In this document: piece after piece, positions 1 to 10,763 of the stretch
How the letters are laid out: the number at the start of each line of letters is the position of its first letter
Position numbering within the stretch: the first letter of the stretch is position 1
DNA from: Calvatia gigantea
Lineage: Eukaryota > Basidiomycota > Agaricomycetes > Agaricales > Lycoperdaceae
Assembly: GCA_025093985.1 (NCBI GenBank)
Contig: JACAAK010000059.1
Span: 1 to 15,998 of the forward strand
DNA length: 15,998 nucleotides
Direction of reading: 5' to 3'
The notes under the pieces: generated by a model
What the model was told of the DNA's origin: nothing
Seen by the model: only the letters and a program-made list of their open reading frames with translations
Databases searched by the model: none
Made by a program: the position numbers and the translations under genes

Positions 1-2929
1 ATGAACTGGTTACTGCTATCCAGTTGCTAAATCATGACGTTTAAGGGTATATTCCCTCATCAAGTAAGGCATCCAAATGTGGATTGTTTGTAGAACGTTA
101 AGCCTTTCTGTGTGCCGCTTGAACTTGAAAGTTCTTGTTGATCAAACAATCGAGGTATGTTACATCTCGAATAAGCGATCGTGTTTGGGTGGTCATCATG
201 TTAACTGATGCGCCGCAAAGCCAAACCCATAGTACAGAACCAAATTAATGGTTTATCCCTTGATTTACACAATTAAGTGTCTTCCACTATAAACACTTGG
301 ACTGGTGCGTTACGCTCTAGTCAACACTAACTATCACTGAGACGGGTAAGACTTCCCCGTTGCCATAAAGCTTTTAGGCTCTCAAAGTGTAGTGTGGATC
401 AGTCTCTCTACATCAACCGTTGTGAAAGCATTGGGAGTAGGAGGTTTAAGTGGGTTATTCATGCCACGAATGTTTGCTATTGCTCTTGTTTAGACAAACT
501 CTCCTCTATAATCAGTTGCGACATTGGCCATTGTCAGCTATACTGTAGAGGTTTCTCTAATGAATCTTAGAGCCTCATAACTTCTTTCGAAGGAGGACAA
601 CTATCATCATGAGATAAGAAGTCATAGAGTAGCGTCGTAATGGATGACTAACAATTCCATCAAGTCCGAGTATTACGCTCAAGGACGAGGACATTCGTAT
701 AAGGAATTCTGGATAAAGGTACTGATGCAATTTCCCTTGTGAAATAATCCAGAGTGGCGATGAAATAATGCAGCATCTCGACAAGTCATAAAAGACAAGT
801 GAAGAAGGCATAATCATGGGAAGTTCTGTTCGATGATGTCAAACTATATAGTCTAGTAGGCGTAATGTTCAACAACCATTTATCTCCTTGCTTGTAATTG
901 CAAGTTCGTGTACAACGATGAGATTGGGTGAACTAAAACAGCTCTGCATGACTTATTGCAAAGGTGGTGACCTTTAACGATTGCCTCAAAAGCATTACAC
1001 TCGAGGACATACGTTATAAGATTTTCTCGATATAGATTGGCCGCACACTTAATGTGGCGCTACAAATCTTTATCCCTAATGTCATAGACTAATGCTGGAA
1101 TATGAAAGCAGTTCAGATACTTGTTGTTCCCGTAGGATTCCAGTTTCTTGCCTCAAGCCTAATGTAAAGTGGCGAGGTCTAAGAATTAATTCTGGTGACA
1201 CAGTACTGAAGCTCAACCGTTATATGTTGGGAGCTATTCTACTAATTCCTAGATGTGTCGTAATTTCCTTTCTTTGTAATGATGCGATTCACGAGATCCT
1301 TGAAAGGATATTCTTTTCAAGTGAATAGAGTGATTTGCTCCCACTATCATCTTCATATGATCCATAAGGATTTCTCACTTGTTGTGTAGAAAGGATTTAT
1401 AGCCAGCGCTTACATCTCACGCAGCACACTGTTCTTCGTAGCATTTATCAAGGAGTATGAAGTCGAAAGTACTACCATATATCCTTCCATTGGTATCAAG
1501 GTCAGCGACATCCGAAGATGGCAACACAAGAACTCCTCCGGCGCCAAGCTCCATAAAGAGCGGTCTAAAGGATTTCTTAAGGAATTCGTTGGCGTGTTGC
1601 ATCATATGGTGCTATACACATCCTCTTTCTCAATCATAGTTGCTAAATGGTGCGCTCAAGTCTTAATCATGGACGGCGACTTCCATAAAGTCAAACTTCC
1701 TTGAAGCAATCATCATTATTCCTGTAGTTGGCAGACAAAGCATTTTAATGTGCTCATCCATGCTCTGACTTAAAACAGGTCTTCAAACTTGGGCGCGTGA
1801 ACATGCGCTTAACACAAGTGAAAGAACGTTGATGCTAGAAGCAGGGCGCGATATATAGTGATGCAGCTCCTCTATAAGAGAAATAGTATATGGCGGCAAT
1901 CACTTGAGCCAGCGGCATATTTAACTATATTCTGAAGTATTTCCTGAAATGACATAATGGCGGTATTACCAGCTCATCATCCTTCTCCCCTTATTTCCCA
2001 GCTGCAAGGACACGATTAGCGTTCTTCTCCTTGCTATCTTCTTTGGATATTTTTGCAAATGCTGCAAATGCTGCTGCTATTGGCGTAGTGCCATGGTTTT
2101 ATTGGTGCTGCAAGCCTTGCGGCCGCTGTCTACCATACCAGTGTAAGTGCTGCAAATGCGGCAGCCCACTGCCTTAGCATGGCATAAAGCACTTATAGCG
2201 CATGAGCTATCCATAGAAAGAGTAAAGTGGTAGTCAAATGGACATGGAAGGGGTAAAGCGTTAAAGCCTGAAGTAAAGGAACAAACGATGGACTTTTCAA
2301 AGATATTTTCTATATCCCAGCTTTATTTGATTAAGCGGGCCTTAGCGGCTTATGGCTGCCAGCTTAAGTGAGTCAAATAGCTCAGGTATATGCTTGTGGT
2401 GTGTTTAGGAACTCAAGGTGGGACTTGCCCTATCGACTTGAAACACAAGAACACAAGGCTTATAATTTGCCTGACACTGCGGTATTTATTGCAGTCACGA
2501 AGACCAGCTAATTGACCAGCAAAGTAGAGCATAGTGCTCAGCGTAAATGATACATCATATAGTAAATTACTGAGGCGGATCTGAAGAGAATCCCAGAAAG
2601 CCCAAAGCGTCATCGTCGATCAGAGAGAGAATACCAGAACAGAGGTGGAGCAACCAGAGCAGAACAGTTCTGCTACAACCCAGAATGGGGAGCAGACCTA
2701 AAGCAGTCAAACCAGACTGGAGATGTCGGTTTGCCAGATCAAAAACCAAGAACAGGTAATAACGTGTCAGCATCATGTGGGACTGCTGTGCGTAGTGCAC
2801 GCATTCACAACATGGGTCAGACAGGGTATCGAGTGGACCAAAGGTACCACTGTCTCCCAGGTTGAAAGCGACCGTAGCCTCCTCAAACTCTACCAGCATT
2901 GCTAACGCGGTTCGAGCGAGCGGCGGTCG
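1..2929. other. Region with no supportable gene
   Basis: I see no coding region, RNA gene or intact repeat that I can defend here. The longest open stretches are short and resemble no family I know. A minus-strand run of 62 codons at 1417-1605 has a protein-like composition and stays fairly open beyond its stop, so it may be a relic, but nothing identifies it. Small imperfect repeats of GCTGCAAAT occur near 2055-2078 and 2147-2157. If the LTR at 2942-3500 is the 5' LTR of a second minus-strand Copia copy, the part nearest 2929 would be its leader, but I could not recognise a Gag in any minus frame. Confidence 0.5.
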
Positions 2930-2941
2930 GGGCCCATAACC
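2930..2941 (-). promoter_or_regulatory. Candidate primer-binding site, half-tRNA initiator Met type
   Basis: The plus strand reads GGGCCCATAACC directly against the LTR end at 2942. This matches the anticodon arm of eukaryotic initiator tRNA-Met (GGGCCCAUAACC in animals; many fungi have GGGCUCAUAACC, one difference). On the minus strand it would be a primer site for an internal tRNA fragment, as known for Drosophila copia. Its position exactly at an LTR edge makes chance unlikely. It implies the LTR also serves as the 5' LTR of an element extending to lower coordinates. Confidence 0.55.
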
Positions 2942-3500
2942 TGTTGAGAGAACGAGTAGACATCCCAATATAAGTTCACACTACCTAAGCGTGTAGGCGT
3001 TAGCAGTGGAGGGTAGTTGTATTCATCCAGAAGACGGTCCAGTAGGAGAGGCGCATGGTAGCGGACATAGTCCTGCTTATACCAGCGTACTTCAGAGAGT
3101 CTTGAGGAGAAGGGAAGCGATGCTTAAAGAAGCTAGCATAGAGGATAGAAGACATAGTGTCTTACACCAAAGGGCGTAGCCAAAGGGCATAGCCAAAGGG
3201 CATACATACTACAATGCTATATAAGGGTATATATACTAATATCCCTGGTCTGTGCACTCTAAACCCTTATACAGGTGAGGTCTAACTACCAGTAGCATAA
3301 GTGGAGCATACTGTGTATGACGCATGTACTAGAAGGTTCCATGCGGAGTGAATAACTGACTACCAGAAGGGCGGTACAACTACTGCGTATGTAGTCTGTG
3401 ATGGTCTGTTATTATCGACCCTCTGAAGGTGAAATACTCAAACCCCGTTTCAGCTATAAATAGACTGAACCAACGTAGTGGTATGGAGTGAGATTCAACA
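2942..3500 (-). repeat. Candidate Copia LTR (559 bp)
   Basis: The segment is bounded by a perfect 6-bp terminal inverted repeat, TGTTGA at 2942 and TCAACA ending at 3500, typical of TG...CA LTR ends. It lies directly downstream of the Copia pol, whose last in-frame codons (TGT TGA) are the first bases of the LTR on the minus strand. The other edge abuts a half-tRNA-type primer site. TATA-like sequences lie near 3216-3236. No second copy is in the window, so the boundaries rest on termini and context only. I see no convincing polypurine tract before 3500, which lowers confidence in that edge. Confidence 0.5.
3168..3206. repeat. 13-bp tandem repeat, three units
   Basis: CAAAGGGCGTAGC, CAAAGGGCATAGC and CAAAGGGCATACA follow one another at 3168, 3181 and 3194. 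The array lies inside the candidate Copia LTR next to the TATA-like stretch at 3216-3236, so it could be a promoter repeat, but no function can be assigned from sequence alone. Confidence 0.75.
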
Positions 3501-5604
3501 GGTTGCACTAAGATTCTTCATAAAGATATCAGCAGGATTGTCTTGTGAAGACACATCACCAATAATAATTATACCCTCCTCAACTAATTCTCACACATAG
3601 TGGTAATGAATATCCACATGCTTTGACCGTTTTTCAACAATGGGATTTTCAGTCCAGAATTTGGACCCATCATTGTCACCATAGAGAATAGGAGTTGAGT
3701 GCTCGATACCGAGCTCCTCCAGAAGCTGTGACAGCTATTTCACTTGATGTGAAGTGTCAGACAGTTCTTTGTATTCCGCCTTGGTGGACAAAAGTGAAAC
3801 TGTCTTTTGTCACTGTGAAGTCCAGGTAACAGCACCGGACACAATCATACAAACATTTCCTGAAACAGATCAGTGGATTTCAGTATCTTGAGTCCAATCC
3901 AAGTCACTGAGACATTCCAACATCATGTTGGATTTCCCAGTATCGCCTTCATATTTCAACACATAGTTCCTTGTTATGGACAAGTACTTTAGTATGTGAA
4001 TTCTAGTGTGATAATGCTTGGGTGCAGGGTTAGTGGCATGTTGTACCAGCTAAACTATGGCAAAGGCTATGTCGGGCCTAGTACCGATCATCAAGTACAT
4101 CAAAGAACCAACCAATTGTTGGTACTTCTGATGGAAAGGGGCAGAAGCAGTCTTCTTGTTCATCATGAACTGGAAGCCAGCAGGCAATGGCATTTTAGCC
4201 ATGGCAGACTGTGGAACCTGGAAGTGTGCAAGAATCTTATCTAGGTACTTGACCTGCTGGATGAAGAAGACCTGTCACTTGGAGCAATTCCTCAAGATTT
4301 TCATCCCAAGAAATTCTTCACAGGGACTGTGGTCTCTGCATTCCCACTTTTTGATGAATTTTCCCTTCAACTCTTTGAGGAGGGGGGAATTCTTTGGACC
4401 CAAGAAGTTTACATCATCAATGTAGACAATGGTGACTATCAGCTCATTGGTCTTCGGATGTCTGTAAAAATACACAGTATAGTTAGATTTACAGCAGGTA
4501 AAACCCAGCTCAATCATAGATTGATGCAATTCTTTCCACCACTGGTGGCCAGCCTGTTTAAGGCCATATATGGCACGCTTTAGTCTCCATACTTTCCCCT
4601 CTTGCCTGGGAAGTCGGAACCCTTTGGGCTGTTCCATATAGATCTCCTCATCCAGTTTGCCATAAAGATAGGCAGTTTTTACATCAACACTATGCATATC
4701 CCAATAGTGGATTGCAGTGAGTGCAAAGCTTACATGTGCAGATTCGTAGTGGACAACTGGTGAGAGTAACTCATTATAGTCAATGTCTTCAACTTGTGAG
4801 AATCCCTTCGCAACTAAGCGAGCTCGCAGGTGGCCATCAGACTTCTCGAGAAAGACCTATTGGTTTTTAACTGTTCTCCTTCCTTTTGGTAAATTTACCA
4901 ATTCATACACTCCACGTTTCTTCAACGCATTGAGTTCCTTGATATATGTAGCCATCTATTTTGCCTTGACAGGCTCAGGAAGCTTAAGCATGTCACAGAA
5001 AGTTTCAGGCTCTCTGTGTGTGGTGTTATGAACCATCTGTATCAAGAAATTGATTAAACGTACTCCTTCCTCAGTGACAAGCCTATCAATATCCATGTCA
5101 TGTGCATCATGAGATGTTGGATCATAAGGTGGATTTTCAGGCATAGGCAGCAGTTCCAGACATGGAGGGAGCTGAAACAGAGGTAAATCAAAGGGTTGTG
5201 GCAGGTACTGCTCAGCATGAGCCCTCTGTCTCATGTATTCAGGATGGTTAGTCCTTGCTCTTCGTTCACAGATTACTTTATCTGGAAGAGCATTGGCACA
5301 AATGTGCTGCCTTTGCCTCTGCTACTCTTGTCAGTGAGTTCTGTCGATTTCTCTTTCAATAGAAATTGGATGCCAATGCTCTCCATAAGTATTACCAGGT
5401 CTTACAGGTGGCCTGCCCTATCATTCAGAATGATGTGGCTCTACCTGGTCTGGACCAACAGCATGATGCTTGGGAACAGGAATTGAGAATTCTTCATTTG
5501 TTCAATCCCATACTTCCCTATCCACTTGCCAGTCTCCACTATCATCCTCAGGCTCCTCCTCAACAGTCATTCCACATGAATGTGGTGACTCAGGTGGGGG
5601 TACC
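3495..5604 (-). pseudogene. Ty1/Copia pol, 3' half, decayed
   Basis: This reads in one minus-strand frame and encodes the C-terminal part of a Copia polyprotein. In order: integrase-RT linker (about 5600-4960); RT with the DVKTAYLYGKLDEEIYMEQP block near 4685, then YIDD at 4413-4424; and RNase H with the motifs TKAEYKEL, YGDNDG and SKHVDIHYH, ending in DNPADIFMKNL near 3515. Copia RT normally copies element RNA in cytoplasmic particles, and RNase H removes the template. The frame is broken by many stops: TGA at 4277, 3872, 3812 and 3593; TAG at 4958, 4859, 4052 and 3737; and others between 5234 and 5604 (first-base positions). At 4859 and 3737 the family normally has Trp. Gag, protease and the integrase core are absent because the element stops at the Gypsy LTR edge. 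The product is dead. Confidence 0.92.
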
Positions 5605-5906
5605 TATTATGACCTTAGTCTGAGTAAACCTCAGGTTGCAACTTAAGCTAAGACTTGAGGGTGAGTAAGGGGGGAGAACTAGGTGGTTAAGCATACTGAA
5701 TACAGTAGATGTATGTATGCTTAAATAGGGGAAGTCATCCAGTTGAATGGATGGAGTAGCTATATGAAATGTCCGGTAAGAATGGCATAGTAGCTGGCAT
5801 GAGTCAGGAATGGAGATCACTCGACAGGAATAGCTGAAATGGATGTACTGATGAATAGAAATACAGAGACAATGGAATACAACTTGATCGGTGAAAAGCC
5901 ATAACA
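5605..5906 (-). repeat. Gypsy 3' LTR (302 bp)
   Basis: It aligns without gaps to 11968-12269 with 9 differences, all transitions. The outer end begins TATTATGACC where the other copy has TGTTATGACC, so the canonical terminal TG is mutated to TA. The inner end finishes in CATAACA. The TATA-like CTTAAATA (5720-5727, plus-strand reading) and the predicted RNA start (5694) are conserved. Confidence 0.95.
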
Positions 5907-5917
5907 ATACCCCCTGA
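5907..5917 (-). promoter_or_regulatory. Candidate polypurine tract
   Basis: Directly before the 3' LTR the minus strand reads TCAGGGGGTAT and then the LTR start TGTTATGG. The run of five G is the only purine-rich sequence abutting the LTR, where plus-strand DNA synthesis would start. The tract is short, so the exact extent is uncertain. Confidence 0.5.
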
Positions 5918-5931
5918 TTAGGCTTCATGCC

Positions 5932-6984
5932 TCAGGAAGCTTCATCAAAGTCACCATTGACTACTGCGGAGGTGAGGGCTTTCTTGGTGGCCCCAATGAG
6001 ATATTTTCCATTGTTTGATCATGTGAAGAAGACGGGTAAGTGGCTTTGGCTGTCTTGGCGGATAGGGACTGGGATGCCATTGAATGGAAAGTTGGTTGTG
6101 GTGGAGTTGTCCCAATAACTCTTGACTATTGTCTTCCAATAGTGTTGGTCCTTTTCTTGCCCTGATAACACAGTGCAGAACCTTGCAGGCAGGAGAAAAA
6201 CCAATACAAGTTGTGGTGGAGTGATGGTTTTTATAAAATGACAAAGGGAGTTGAGTTCTTCTTTCATGGAGACAGTAGTCTCTTCGTCCATGGGTGTGTC
6301 AGCTCAGGTTGGTGGTGTGGGGTTGATTGTGGTGTGTAATTCCAAGAGGGTGCTGTGGATCCTGTTGATGAGGGCATCGATTTCTGGATCTTCAGTGGTT
6401 TTGTCATGCCTAAGGAGGTTCATGGCTATATTGGCAAGCTCTAGGAATATATCGGCAATATCGAGGTGTTTGAATACCTCAAGTCTGAGGTTGATGTGAT
6501 TGTAAAGGCTGTGGACATGGTCTTGTTCACTGGGTGTGAGTGTAGACTGGTCTAGGGCTTGGAAGATGGCGGGGATGTGCTGATTGGTGGATGAAGACAC
6601 ATTGGTGAATCTGGCATACATGTCGGCAAAGGTGATGCATGCAGTGGCAAGGGCAATGTGTCAGTTGACGACTAGTCATTTGTTCTGGGCATTGATGGTT
6701 TCTATTTCACTGTTGGTAGCTTTGTCGACATCCTTTAGCAGGGATTCAAGGAGTCCCTGTGCTAGGGACAGTGTAGTGGTGAGGTTATAGCGAGTGCCTT
6801 GGGGCACAGGTGCTTGGCTGCTGCCTAGTTCTGGGAGTGGGACAGAGGAGATTGTAGTTGGGTTGGGGTGGACGAGGGAGTGGATAGTGACATGGTTGGC
6901 AGAGGAGGAAGGCATGTCTGGTTAATTTCTTTGGTTGAGTGATGTTTTTTTGGTTTTTCTGCCCCTCTTTTTATGGGTATCCTC
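5932..6984 (-). pseudogene. Unassigned C-terminal extension of Gypsy pol (about 350 codons)
   Basis: Downstream of the chromodomain the pol frame continues with the same phase to a TGA at 5932-5934, just before the purine tract. About 350 codons contain only five internal stops: TAA at 6924 and TGA at 6678, 6663, 6306 and 6021 (first-base positions). Random sequence would give about 16, so the tract was probably coding. It opens with a basic linker (KKRGRKTKK), then a Ser/Pro/Thr-rich stretch near 6915-6800, then two predicted helical regions (LAQGLLESLLKDVD near 6760; LRLEVFKHLDIADIFLELAN near 6470), then a C-terminal part containing FPFNGIPVPI near 6070. I recognise no family: no second zinc knuckle, signal peptide or clear membrane segment. 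It could be a pol tail or a third ORF starting at Met 6915. Read-through from pol is the simpler view. Confidence 0.6.
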
Positions 6985-9662
6985 TGGATGCCTCTTTTGG
7001 TAATCTGATATTGCATTTTGAGCATTTGTTAGATTTGACTCCACTGTCCACATATCATCCTCATTGTCATACCCCTTCCAGTGTACTAGGAATTGATAAC
7101 CCCATCCTCATTTTCGTCGTCCTCAGATCTCCTCTACTTCATATTCCTCTTCATTGTTGATGATCACTGGTTTGGGTGCTGGTAACTTCCATTGTCTTGG
7201 AAATGTTGCTTTCTGTACTAGGGTTAACAGTTGCTCATTGAACACATCATGGATGGCCCATCCTTCTGGTAGTGCAAGCCAGTATGCTGCTTCTCCTATC
7301 TTTTCCTTGATTTGAAAAGGCCCATACTATTTCTGGCCTAGCTTCTTTGATGGCTGATTGGTATGGATATTTGCATTCTCTAACCACACTTCATCTCCAA
7401 TTTGGTATTGCGTTGTGTATAGCTTGCTGTTGTCATGGGTCTGTTTCATCTTTTCCTGATATGATTGTAGTGCCACTGTGGAGTTCTCTCTTGCATTCCA
7501 TAGTTGTTTCAGGAATTCGGTACTACTGGGGTTGTTTGTTACTCTGTGGTCTTTCCCTTTCCAGGGGTGTCATCCATAATTGAGGTAAAATGGCATTTCC
7601 TGTGTTCCACTGTGCTTCTTGTCATTGTACTGGAATTCAGCCATGGGTAGCCAATTTACCCAGTTGTCTTGTTTGTAGTTGTAGTATAGGTGAAGGTACA
7701 TTTCGACCTCTCAGTTGATTCGTTCTGTTTGCCCATCTGTTTGTGGATGGTAGGCCGTTGATAGAGTTCATTCTATTCCCAATCCTTTGAACAGTTCTCC
7801 AGTGAATTCTGATGCAAACTGTGGTCCTTGGTCACTGAGGACTTTCTGTGGTACTCCATGTAGCTTCCATATTTTGTTCCTATAGAGCTGTGCAATTCCC
7901 TTTGATGATACGTCTGTATTTGTTGGCATGAGTCATATTATTTTTGTGAAATGATTGACAACTACCAGGATCACATCCCTTCCTTCTGATTCTGGCAATG
8001 GTCCAATGAGGTCGATGCTTATTTCTTTCCATGGCCCATTTGGTATTAGAAGTGGATGTAGTGGCATTTTCAATGGTGCAATGTGAGGTTTGTTCCTTTG
8101 ACAATTCTGACATCCTTTGACATATTTTCTGGCATCATTTTGTATGGATGGCCACCAATAGTCCCTGGTGATCAGTTCGATCATTCTATGTTGTCCTGGG
8201 TGTCCTGTATCTGGTGCATCATGGTATTGTTGTAGGATTTCTTCACAAAGTGTGGGGTCTAGTGGCACATATATGCTGCTTCCTTTATAAATAACTCCAT
8301 TATGTTCTGTGATGTCAGGTTCTTTGTTTAGAAGCTTCATGGTGATAATCGTGTCTTTTTGGTGATTTGCTTTTATCTGGTCCATGAGCATCAGTGTGAT
8401 GAATAATTCTGCACAGAGTAGGATGGTTTCTTCAGATTTTTCTTCATCTTCTGGTTTGTTTTGTAGCCAACTTTCTTGGATCATGGTGATTACTCCATTG
8501 TTTTCCTCATCTGGTTCTTGGCGAATTTGGGACAGTAAATCTGCCTTTGTGTTTGTCTTGCCTGGCACATGTCATAGTGTGAAGTCATAATCCTGTAGTC
8601 TTAGATACCATCTTGCTTGTCATCCATTAAGCTTCTGGGATTCTCTATAGTACTTGAGATTCTCATGGTCAGTCCAGATTTTGAACTTCTCTTCTGCATC
8701 CAGTAGATAATGTTACCATTCTTTCAAAGCATGAATAATGGCCAGTAGTTCTTTGTCATAGATTTCATAGTTCCATTCCACTGGGGAGAGTGTCTGTGAC
8801 GTGAATACAATTGGGTGCCATTTCTTGTCTTGTTCTTGTGATAGGACTCCTCCTAGTGCATAGTTCGAGGCATTGACTTCTACTTGGAATTGTTCCTTTC
8901 ATTGTGGTAATGTGAGGGTGGGCTCTTCTGTGATTTTTTGCTTTAGTTCATTGAAGGCTGACTGGTGTTCTTCTTCCCATTTCCATTCAACAGCCCCTTT
9001 GAGCTGGTTGAGTGGGGTCGCAATTTTACTAAAGTTTTTGATGAACTGGTGGTAGTAGTTTGTGAAACCTAGGAAGTGTTCCACTCCCTTTTTGTTTTTT
9101 GGTTCTGGCCAGTCTTGTATGGCCTTGACTTTCTCTTCTTCCATTTCAATGTGTCCATGTCCTATTTTTACTCCTAACATGGGAATTTCTTCAGCATCAA
9201 ATATACACTTTGTCTGTTTAAAGTAGAGGTTGTACTTGGCTGCCCGCGATAGGAATTGTACTGTTCTTTCTTTTAGTTGTTCCTTTGTATCTCCTAGGAT
9301 TGTGAAATCATCCATATAGTTTATGATGTCTCCGTTTTGCAGTAGGTCTTGAAAGATGCTGGTCATCATCCTGGAGAATGTTCCGGGTGAGTTGCTTAGT
9401 CCAAAGTACATTACAGTGGACTTGAACAGTCCTTTATTGGTCAAAAATGCCACCTTCCATTCATCCCCTTCCTTGATTCACATGTTGTTGTACTCCCAAA
9501 TGATGTCGAGCTTGTTGAAGTATTTTGCCTTTCCCAATTTGTCAATGACTTCTCCAATCCTGGGCAGTAGTGTTTTGTCTTTTACCACTACATTGTTTAG
9601 TCGTCTGTAATCCTGGATTAATCGCTTTGATCCATCCTTTTTTGGTATAAAGAAGATGGGGG
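6985..9662 (-). pseudogene. Gypsy pol: RT, RNase H, integrase, chromodomain (decayed)
   Basis: One minus-strand frame encodes the replication and integration enzymes. RT runs from the FFIPKKDGSKR block at the insertion edge to about 8960, with YMDD at 9307-9318 intact. RNase H follows (about 8900-8550); its first catalytic Asp is Asn (codon 8872-8874), and the HVPGKTNTKAD motif ends it. Integrase has an HHCC zinc finger ending in CQNCQRNKP (near 8100), a first Asp in SIDLIGPLP, a second in VLSDQGPQF and a Glu in HPQTDGQTERIN, then a GPF module. A chromodomain (about 7146-6985, EYEVEEI then YQFLVHWKGY) would steer integration to modified histones. Stops: TGA at 9480, 8901, 8622, 8574, 7935, 7770, 7713, 7572, 7125 and 7110; TAA at 8715; TAG at 7329 (first-base positions). 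Not functional. Confidence 0.94.
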
Positions 9663-9968
9663 TGTTACAACCTTAGTCTGAGTAAACCTCAGGTTGCAAC
9701 TTAGGCTAAGACTTGAGGGCAAGTAAGAGGAGGAGAACAGAGGTAGTTAAGCATACTGAATACAGTGGGTGTATGTATACTTAAATACTGAGGGTCATCC
9801 AGTTGAATGGATGGGGTTATTACATGAAACATCCGGTAAAGTAGGCGTAGTAGTTAGTTTGAGTCATAACTGGAGATCACTGAACAGAAATAAGTGAAAC
9901 AGATGTACTGGCAGTATAGAAATGCAGACAAGCATGAAGTATGATATGATCGGTAGAAATCCATAACA
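9663..9968 (-). mobile_element. Solo LTR of a related Gypsy family nested in pol (306 bp)
   Basis: TGTTACAACC at 9663 to CATAACA at 9968 is recognisably homologous along its length to the host element's LTRs but far more diverged than they are from each other. It is flanked by a 5-bp target duplication, GGGGG at 9658-9662 and 9969-9973. The insertion falls in the codons for the RT start, between SPYAAP and IFFIPKKDG. Insert plus one duplication copy is 311 bp, which explains why the two halves of pol lie in different frames. The TATA-like CTTAAATA (9780-9787) and predicted RNA start (9754) keep the spacing seen in the host LTRs. Orientation is the same as the host. Confidence 0.95.
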
Positions 9969-10763
9969 GGGGGCTGCATATGGAGATTTTGATGGTCATA
10001 TACATCCTGATTTGAGGTTTTCTTTAATGAAGGCTTTGAGTTCATCCTGTTCCTTGATTGTCATATTGTATGTTCCAGCACTTATTTCTTTGGGAGCATC
10101 TTCAGTCAGGATTATCTCATGGTCCCATTCCATTCATTGTGGCAGCTTATCGAAGGTGGTTTTGTTAAACAGGTGTGTGAATGGTTGGACATAGTCTGGC
10201 AGGTCTGCTGGTTCAGTTGGGTCAGGTTCACCCTCTTTTTCCCATATGTCTTCTGTAATAGCCATGCTTCAGATCTTTTGGGTGACCTGGATATTTTGGT
10301 GTGGAAAGTGGCAATCTGGTGGACACCAGGTGAATTTGATTTCTCTGTTTTTCCAATCTACTTCAGGGTTATATTTGGTTAACCAATCATGTCCCAGGAA
10401 TACTTCTGCCTGGTCTTGGAGCTGGACTACTGATGCTTTGATCATCTCCATATGTCCCCTGATTTCCATTTTGATGGTGGCCATTTCTGTGACCTTTCCT
10501 CCTTGGTTTGTTGTTCCATTGGTGTTGAGGACCATGATTTCTTGTTCTAGTTTTTTTGTGGGGATTCATTCTTTGTCTATGAACTTTTGGCTGATGCTAC
10601 TGGTGGTGCATCCTGAATTGATGATGGTGTTTACTGTGATTTCTTTGTTTGGAGTTTGAATGGTCCCTTTTAGGTTTAATTTGTGCTTTCATTTCTGAGG
10701 AATCGTGTAATATTTGTCTCATATTCTAGATACAGTTCATTTGACTCGTGAGGTAGCACTTAC
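9969..10763 (-). pseudogene. Gypsy pol N-terminal part: aspartic protease to RT start (decayed)
   Basis: This reads in the frame -1 to gag and overlaps its stop. It encodes a retropepsin-type protease that would cut the polyprotein. The active-site block reads INSGCTTSSIS near 10620; the catalytic Asp expected in (I/V)DSG is Asn (codon 10617-10619), a G-to-A change in what would have been CGAT. The C-terminal protease block FLGHDWLTKYNPEVDW is near 10390. A linker follows (PFTHLFNKTTFDKLPQ), then the RT entry block with EISAGTYNM and SKSPYAAP, which runs into the solo LTR insertion. TGA codons at 10739, 10721, 10691, 10568, 10271, 10136 and 9998 (first-base positions) mostly fall where the family has Arg. 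I see no canonical XXXYYYZ slip site in the gag-pol overlap, so the frameshift mechanism is unclear. Confidence 0.9.

Noticed and set aside
2567..2968. 133-codon minus-strand open frame
   Set aside because: It crosses the candidate LTR edge and primer site, and its hydrophobic composition matches no Gag or other family.
5590..5928. Repeated open frame in two of the Gypsy LTRs (also 11959-12270)
   Set aside because: It arises because the LTR sequence is duplicated; it is LTR read-through and not a separate gene.
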